From the NCBI GenBank assembly GCA_008636095.1, contig VSJD01000146.1, positions 1 through 10,000 on the forward strand: a DNA stretch of 10,000 bases. Direction: 5' to 3'. The position numbers and the translations under genes were made by a program. Source of the DNA: Kiritimatiellota bacterium (lineage in GTDB: Bacteria; Verrucomicrobiota; Kiritimatiellia; JAAZAB01). Each line of letters starts with the position of its first letter. The stretch's first letter is position 1. The notes under the pieces are model-generated. The model saw only the letters and a list, made by a program, of their open reading frames with translations. It was not told the origin of the DNA and did no database searches. Shown piece by piece: positions 6,181-10,000 of the stretch.

Positions 6181-6293
6181 TTGCTGATCGGGAATATCGC
6201 ATGGATCAGAGCTCATGTCAACTAATAATTTACCGATCGGGAACCAGTTGGCGCTTTAGTACTCCAATAGCAACAAAGTTACCGATCAGGAAC
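6181..6293. promoter_or_regulatory. Three dyad operator repeats, 49-base spacing
   Basis: Three 15-base sites begin at 6181 (TTGCTGATCGGGAAT), 6230 (TTACCGATCGGGAAC) and 6279 (TTACCGATCAGGAAC). The consensus is a dyad, TTMC-CGATCG-GKAA. The spacing is exactly 49 bases in both intervals. The first covers the -10 and start region of hipBA, so these are the likely HipB operators. Confidence 0.75.
6193..6221 (-). promoter_or_regulatory. hipBA promoter
   Basis: On the minus strand, TTGACA (6221-6216, a perfect -35) is followed after 17 bases by GATATT (6198-6193, 4 of 6 to the -10 consensus). The predicted start of transcription is near 6186, just before the hipB ATG at 6178. The -10 box overlaps the first operator repeat, which fits autorepression. 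Confidence 0.6.
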
Positions 6294-6652
6294 GTATGTG
6301 GGATAGGACCAAAAGCCTGTTTCCCGACATCTCGAAGGCATCAGCGCAGGATTTCATCTGCCTTGACCTGGTCGCCGCCGCTCTCCATAGGTTTATCCCA
6401 CGGCGGTAGATAATTTTCGCGCGCAGAGATGATGTGCCGCCGTTCTGTGACCGATCCATTTGCGCTTGGACCGCCTCGGCCATCGTTGTATACTCGCGGC
6501 CCACTGGATGGAACGCTATTCATTGGCTCGACATTTACTTTTACGCTTCCGTGCGTCACCAGGCGTTTATTGGTCGGGAATGATGGGATGAACGAGTCTT
6601 CAAGAAGACGGCATAAACCAGACGAGAATGACGGTTTGTTACCACCTTAATT
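6294..6652. other. Intergenic stretch, no gene recognised
   Basis: Two overlapping minus-strand frames of 72 codons exist (6286-6504 and 6341-6559), but I recognise neither and see no ribosome binding site or domain. I see no repeats here. Confidence 0.4.
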
Positions 6653-6874
6653 TTGCATCGCGTCAGTTTAGCGCAGATGCAAGGCGCGAGCGGTGCCGCT
6701 GTATAAGCATACTGCAAACCGCTCGCAACGTGGCAGATGTGCCAAAATTACGCGACCGTCTTTTCCGGCGAACATCAGTGTTTTTGCAGAATGCCTTCAT
6801 AACCCGTTGGGTTTCCGCCTGGGCGGATCCGCATTGGCGGAAAAACAAAAAGTGGTGCAAGAAACAACTTGCAC
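6653..6874. other. Cluster of strong hairpins upstream of the small basic gene
   Basis: Five inverted repeats occur in about 220 bases: TTGCATC/GATGCAA (6653-6659, 6676-6682), extended inside by GCG/CGC; GCGAGCGGT/ACCGCTCGC (6686-6694, 6718-6726), extended inside by GTAT-AAGC-ATAC; AACCC/GGGTT (6801-6805, 6809-6813); TTTCCGCC/GGCGGAAA (6812-6819, 6836-6843); and GTGCAAG/CTTGCAC (6855-6861, 6868-6874). None is followed by a T-run. This could be a structured mRNA leader, a non-coding RNA or stacked palindromic repeats. Confidence 0.5.
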
Positions 6875-6954
6875 GTCGTGTTTATTGGCTAAATATGACC
6901 ATGACGCTGATGTTCGTGCAAAATTAAGGTACCAACAACAAGGAGGATAGAACC

Positions 6955-7170
6955 ATGGCAAAGGAACAGGCGGCGATAAAGGAACGTGCGAAGGCAAAGG
7001 CGATTGACAGCAAGAAGGGCAAGCCGGTTGAAGCCAGTCAGTTGACGTCCGAGGAACTCGCCGAGAAAGCGAAGGCCCGCAAGGCCCGCAAGCTCGAGAA
7101 GAACAAGAAGCGCCGGGAACGCCAGAAGGCGTCCGCCGATGTCGAGGCTGGTCGCAAGGCCAGCCCGTAG
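6955..7170 (+). CDS. Small Lys/Ala-rich basic protein, unknown function
   Basis: This 71-residue protein of low complexity is dominated by Lys, Ala, Glu and Arg and is strongly basic overall. A likely long helix or coiled coil covers about residues 29-60 (SEELAEKAKARKARKLEKN and on). No cysteines, signal peptide or membrane segment is visible. The start is well supported: AAGGAGGA at 6940-6947 lies seven bases before the ATG, the best ribosome binding site in the window. Composition alone suggests binding to RNA, DNA or the ribosome, but this is only a guess. It stands alone, preceded by a cluster of hairpins that might control it, and no operon partner follows. I do not recognise the family. 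The strong ribosome binding site and codon regularity make it a likely real gene rather than a chance frame. Confidence 0.7.
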   Translation: MAKEQAAIKERAKAKAIDSKKGKPVEASQLTSEELAEKAKARKARKLEKNKKRRERQKASADVEAGRKASP

Positions 7171-7250
7171 TAATCGGGGTGAATGCGTATATCAAGAAGA
7201 CTGGAAAGCAGGGGTAACCCGCTAATTGAATGTCTTTTAACCGCAAATGA

Positions 7251-7346
7251 TCAATAATTCCCCAGTGCGCCTTTAAGGCCTTCCTTGACTTTGGCAATCA
7301 GCGCGGCCGGCGCCAGGACGGTTGCGCCGTCAAAATCCGTGCAATA
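7251..7346 (-). pseudogene. Remnant resembling the C-terminal tail of a WYL-domain regulator
   Basis: Read on the minus strand, this segment codes for about 31 residues ending in TGA at 7251-7253, including DFDGATVLAPAALIAKVKE and then GLKGALGNY. The pattern VLxPxxLxxxVKxxL resembles the tail of WYL-family transcription regulators. The frame stays open to an ATG at 7398-7400, but that part is AT-rich and Phe-rich, unlike the rest, so the body of the gene seems lost. WYL assignment is from pattern memory over a short stretch and is uncertain. A tiny 49-residue gene is the alternative. Confidence 0.4.
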
Positions 7347-7435
7347 TGAAAACAAAAAATCAGAAAAATAAGACTGTAAACCGGCGAAAAAAAATACCAT
7401 AAGCCGGATATTATTTTTGTCAGTTAAAAAAGACC

Positions 7436-7465
7436 GTCAACTACAGGAAAAAGTTGTTGACTTTT
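7436..7465. terminator. Possible bidirectional terminator hairpin
   Basis: GTCAAC (7436-7441) pairs with GTTGAC (7456-7461) around a 14-base loop. It is followed by TTTT on the plus strand and, on the minus strand, by GGTCTTTTTT. The stem is only 6 bp. It could end transcription of the small basic gene or of the tRNA. Confidence 0.3.
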
Positions 7466-7501
7466 AAACTGCCTAAAACGGCTATTTTACGCTATTATGC
7501 G

Positions 7502-7538
7502 CCATTATGGCACCCTACCATCAATGGTTGCCAAATGG
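7502..7538. repeat. Inverted repeat beside the tRNA
   Basis: CCATTATGGCA (7502-7512) pairs with TGCCAAATGG (7529-7538) with one bulged base, and ACCA-TCAA-TGGT (7517-7528) forms an inner hairpin. It lies 31 bases beyond the tRNA 3' end. No T-run follows, so a terminator role is uncertain. Confidence 0.45.
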
Positions 7539-7569
7539 TGTTAAGTGTTTGTATTGCAATGTTGAAAAT

Positions 7570-7644
7570 TGGAGCGGGAGATGGGAGTCGAACCCACGAC
7601 GTTCAGCTTGGGAAGCTGACATTCTGCCACTGAATTACTCCCGC
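7570..7644 (-). tRNA. tRNA-Gly(CCC)
   Basis: The complete cloverleaf reads on the minus strand. Acceptor arms GCGGGAG and CTCCCGC pair perfectly; the D arm is ATTC/GAAT. The anticodon stem TCAGC/GCTGA encloses the loop TTCCCAA, giving anticodon CCC at 7612-7610. The T arm is GTGGG-TTCGACT-CCCAT. The discriminator is T and the 3' CCA is encoded at 7572-7570. It reads Gly GGG codons. Confidence 0.95.
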
Positions 7645-7665
7645 ATTGGTGTGACATCTGTGGAT

Positions 7666-7694
7666 AGTCTATGCCTTGACGCTATGTTTGACAA
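7666..7694 (-). promoter_or_regulatory. Probable tRNA-Gly promoter
   Basis: On the minus strand, TTGTCA (7694-7689) and TAGACT (7671-7666) are separated by 17 bases; each matches 4 of 6 consensus positions. The -10 box lies 21 bases before the tRNA 5' end. The tRNA could also be read through from macB, whose stop is at 7702-7704. Confidence 0.4.
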
Positions 7695-7701
7695 GCTCTG
7701 A

Positions 7702-9681
7702 TTACTCGTAGCGCAGGGCGTCAATGGGATTGAGGTGGGCGGCCTTGGTCGCGGGCCAGAGGCCGAAGACTATACCGACAATACAGGAGAAGCCCACCGC
7801 CAACACGATGGAAGACAGCGTAACCAGGGCGGGCCAGCCGGCCAGGTTGGAGACCAGGGTGCTGATGAGCCAGCCCAGGAAAATTCCCAGGCCGCCGCCC
7901 AGCACGCTCACGACCAGGGCCTCGGTTAGAAATTGGGCGAGGATATCGCGCTGGCGGGCGCCAACGGCCTTGCGGATCCCGATTTCCCGGGTGCGTTCAG
8001 TCACGGAAACCAACATGATGTTCATGATGCCGATCCCGCCGACCAACAGCGAGACGGCCGCAATGGATGCCAGCAGCCATGACATCGTGCGGCTTGTTTC
8101 GGTCAGGGCCGCCTGAATTTCGGCCATGTTGCGAATTTCAAATGTATTTGTCTGTGAAGGCGGCAGGCGATGTGTACGGCAAATCAGGTCGCGCATGGCA
8201 TCCTGCGCCGTCTCCATTTCTTCCGACGAACGAATCTCGACATCAATGCTATCCAAATAGTCCTTGCCGAGCAGGCGGTTCATTGCGGTGGTCAGCGGGA
8301 TAACCGCGAGGTCGTCCTGATCAAACCAGCCTGTGGCACCTTTTTCCGGCAGAATTCCGACAACCTGGAAATTGACCTTGTTGATCTTGACGTATTCACC
8401 CAGCGGATTGGCCTCGCCAAAAAGTTCCCGAACAAGGGTCATGCCGAGAACGACGACCCGGACGCGCTTGTTCATTTCATCGGCGGAAAAAAAACGGCCG
8501 ACCGTCGGCTGGGCCGCGCGCATGGCGGTATATTCCGGTTCCGCGCCCTGTACGCGGGTGTTCCAGTTTTTGTTGCCGAAGACGACCTGACCACGGCCGC
8601 TTACTGATCCGGCCACACGCTTGACGGCCTGGATGGACGCACGGATATCAGTGACATCCTGCGGGGTGAACCGGGTGACGGCGCCGGCTTCCATGGCTAC
8701 GCCGTGCGCGCGGTGGGCTCCGGGGCGTACAACGAGCAGATTGGAGCCCATGGAAGCCAGTTGCTCCTCGATGGACTTGCGCGCGCCGGTGCCGATTGCC
8801 AGCATGGCGATGACGGATGTCACCCCGATCAGAATGCCGAGCATTGATAGAAAAGACCGGACCTTGTTGGCCATCAGTGCGCGCCAGGCCTGCCTGAAAT
8901 CGTGCGGCAGTTCGCGCAGGATGGCGAAAGGATTGGTCCGGGGGGCGATAAGGGAACCTGTGTCCGATGATATATTTACATTGTTTATGTTGTCCGCCGT
9001 GGCACCGGGCCGGCGTTCATCCGATTGAATGATGCCATCCCGCATGCGGATGATACGCTGGGCATGGGCGGCAATGTCCGACTCGTGGGTGACCATGATG
9101 ATCGTAATTCCCTGCCGGTTGAGTCCTGTCAGGATCTCCAGGATTTCCTCCGCGCTGGCGGAATCCAGGTTGCCGGTGGGCTCGTCTGCCAGGATAATGC
9201 GGGGATCGTGGATCAGGGCGCGGGCGATGGCCACGCGTTGCTGCTGGCCGCCGGAGAGCTCGTTGGGCTTGTGGCCCATGCGGTTACCCAGGCCCACCTC
9301 GGACAGCCGGCGGCGTGCCTTGTCCATGTTTTTCCCCCGGCGGTCACTGGCGTACAGCATTGGCAATATGGTGTTTTCCAGGGCGCTGGTACGCGAGAGC
9401 AAATTGAAATGCTGGAACACAAAGCCCAAGGTCGAATTACGCAGGGCCGCCAGCTCGTTATCTGAAAGCCGTGCGACTTCGTGATCCAGCAGGCGGTACG
9501 AGCCCGCGTCCGGCACGTCCAGCAGTCCGAGGATGTGCAGGAGCGTGGACTTGCCCGAGCCCGACGGCCCCATGATGGCCACAAACTCGCCCGGTGCAAT
9601 CGTCAGCGATACGCCGCGCAGGGCATGCACCGCTACTTCGCCGATGGCATAGGTCTTGGTGATGTTGCTGAGTTGGATCAT
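7702..9681 (-). CDS. macB: MacB-like ABC transporter, fused ATPase and permease
   Basis: This 659-residue protein matches the length and layout of MacB (E. coli 648). The ATPase domain (about 1-225) has the Walker [10 protein letters not shown] at 38-46, Q-loop Gln90, signature LSGGQ at 142-146, Walker B ILADE ending in Glu167, and switch His199. A first membrane helix lies at about 270-298 ([19 protein letters not shown]), followed by a large periplasmic domain to about 535. Three more helices follow in an FtsX-type C-terminus with the conserved [12 protein letters not shown] stretch. MacB works with a MacA adaptor and a TolC-like channel to drive efflux of drugs, lipopeptides or toxins from the periplasm by mechanotransmission. 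The adaptor gene lies just upstream on the same strand. The ATG at 9681 starts the ATPase domain correctly but has no clear ribosome binding site. The real substrate cannot be read from sequence. Confidence 0.92.
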   Translation of the reverse strand: MIQLSNITKTYAIGEVAVHALRGVSLTIAPGEFVAIMGPSGSGKSTLLHILGLLDVPDAGSYRLLDHEVARLSDNELAALRNSTLGFVFQHFNLLSRTSALENTILPMLYASDRRGKNMDKARRRLSEVGLGNRMGHKPNELSGGQQQRVAIARALIHDPRIILADEPTGNLDSASAEEILEILTGLNRQGITIIMVTHESDIAAHAQRIIRMRDGIIQSDERRPGATADNINNVNISSDTGSLIAPRTNPFAILRELPHDFRQAWRALMANKVRSFLSMLGILIGVTSVIAMLAIGTGARKSIEEQLASMGSNLLVVRPGAHRAHGVAMEAGAVTRFTPQDVTDIRASIQAVKRVAGSVSGRGQVVFGNKNWNTRVQGAEPEYTAMRAAQPTVGRFFSADEMNKRVRVVVLGMTLVRELFGEANPLGEYVKINKVNFQVVGILPEKGATGWFDQDDLAVIPLTTAMNRLLGKDYLDSIDVEIRSSEEMETAQDAMRDLICRTHRLPPSQTNTFEIRNMAEIQAALTETSRTMSWLLASIAAVSLLVGGIGIMNIMLVSVTERTREIGIRKAVGARQRDILAQFLTEALVVSVLGGGLGIFLGWLISTLVSNLAGWPALVTLSSIVLAVGFSCIVGIVFGLWPATKAAHLNPIDALRYE

Positions 9682-9855
9682 GAAACAGTCGTTAGCCGGT
9701 TCTTTGTTCTTGGTTCTTTGTTGGCGGATGAGCTTTCAGGCATCCGATCTCAGCGTGTCATCATTCGACGTTGGGCGTTTGATGTTGGATCTGCCATAGG
9801 CTTACAAATGCTTGCTCGCTTGTGGCGAGTTGGGCGTTTGCTTCTCGCCGTCCTA
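9682..9855. repeat. Repeat-bearing spacer between macA-like and macB genes
   Basis: This 174-base gap is long for an adaptor-transporter operon. It contains a 14-base tandem unit (GGTTCTTTGTT at 9698-9708 and 9712-9722), two copies of GTTGGGCGTTTG (9770-9781 and 9829-9840) and a CTCGC-TTGTG-GCGAG hairpin (9815-9829). I see no gene or clear promoter in it. Confidence 0.55.
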
Positions 9856-10000
9856 TCATCTTCGCCGGCGGCCAAACGGCGAAAACGGGTTCTTCTGGTT
9901 ATCCTCTTTGGTTTCCAGCTTGAACGTGCCCTTGACCAGTACGGAGTCGTCCTCCTGGAGGCCGGAACAAATTTCCACCTTCTTGCCGTCGCTGAGGCCC
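9856..10000 (-). CDS. C-terminus of a MacA-like membrane fusion (HlyD-family) adaptor, partial
   Basis: Only the last 48 residues or so are in the window, ending at TGA 9858-9856. The visible part reads GLSDGKKVEICSGLQEDDSV, then LVKGTFKLETKEDNQKNPFSPFGRRR. The pattern of a GL-dG-VEI-xGL turn followed by D-S-V-L-V is typical of the membrane-proximal end of HlyD/MacA-type periplasmic adaptors, and the tail is short and polar. Its place directly upstream of macB on the same strand supports a MacA role, linking the inner-membrane transporter to an outer-membrane channel. Without the barrel-sandwich, hairpin and N-terminal anchor, family assignment rests on this short match and on context. The gene continues right of the window. 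Confidence 0.75.
   Translation of the reverse strand, partial: GLSDGKKVEICSGLQEDDSVLVKGTFKLETKEDNQKNPFSPFGRRRR

Noticed and set aside
6181..6293. CRISPR array
   Set aside because: Only three 15-base repeats with 49-base spacing, dyad symmetry and overlap with a promoter; this fits operators, not CRISPR.
6286..6559. Two overlapping minus-strand frames of 72 codons
   Set aside because: No ribosome binding site, domain or plausible composition; they overlap each other and cannot both be real.
7507..7701. A 64-residue plus-strand protein with a WESNPRR-like stretch
   Set aside because: This is the antisense of the tRNA-Gly gene, a well-known type of false protein call.
8170..9484. Long plus-strand frames opposite macB
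   Set aside because: They are shadows of the MacB gene and have no recognisable domains.

Overview
The window looks like part of the chromosome of an uncultivated Gram-negative bacterium. A MacA/MacB-type efflux pair implies two membranes. A four-cysteine zinc ribbon fused to a DUF4190 membrane domain is a combination common in Verrucomicrobiota, Lentisphaerota and Planctomycetota. Short palindromic repeats inside reading frames and AT-rich or tandem gaps fit the same kind of genome. This taxonomic guess is inference and low confidence.

Layout. Bases 1-2562 hold the 3' part of an anti-phage operon on the plus strand: the E1 (ThiF-like) end of a Cap2-type protein cut by the window edge, a JAMM isopeptidase (Cap3-like) and a patatin phospholipase (CapV-like). 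Their frames overlap by 28 and 8 bases. This is the ancillary and effector part of a type II CBASS; the expected CD-NTase would lie left of the window. Bases 2563-4300 hold a separate two-gene unit with its own promoter: a zinc-ribbon/DUF4190 membrane protein and an Mrr-like nuclease with an N-terminal hydrophobic segment, joined by an ATGA overlap. Related 37-base palindrome-rich repeats lie on either side of it. I recognise no named system for this pair, so it is the best candidate here for something undescribed.

Bases 4449-6293 hold a hipBA toxin-antitoxin pair on the minus strand, with a promoter and three copies of a dyad operator spaced exactly 49 bases apart. The antitoxin carries about 91 extra C-terminal residues encoded by a mosaic of hairpin repeats. 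Part of that mosaic is also present, in frame, in the Mrr-like gene.

Bases 6294-6954 contain no gene I can support, but include a cluster of strong hairpins just upstream of a small Lys/Ala-rich protein (6955-7170) with an excellent ribosome binding site. Bases 7171-7569 hold a short remnant that resembles the end of a WYL regulator and an AT-rich stretch. tRNA-Gly(CCC) at 7570-7644 and the macB/macA-like pair (7702-10000), all on the minus strand, look like core genome and may mark the edge of the defence island.

How the genes fit together. In a type II CBASS, Cap2 primes the CD-NTase by conjugation, Cap3 reverses this, and the cyclic nucleotide product activates the phospholipase, which attacks the membrane. 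HipA is a kinase restrained by HipB. All function calls come from motifs read by eye; no database search was run.
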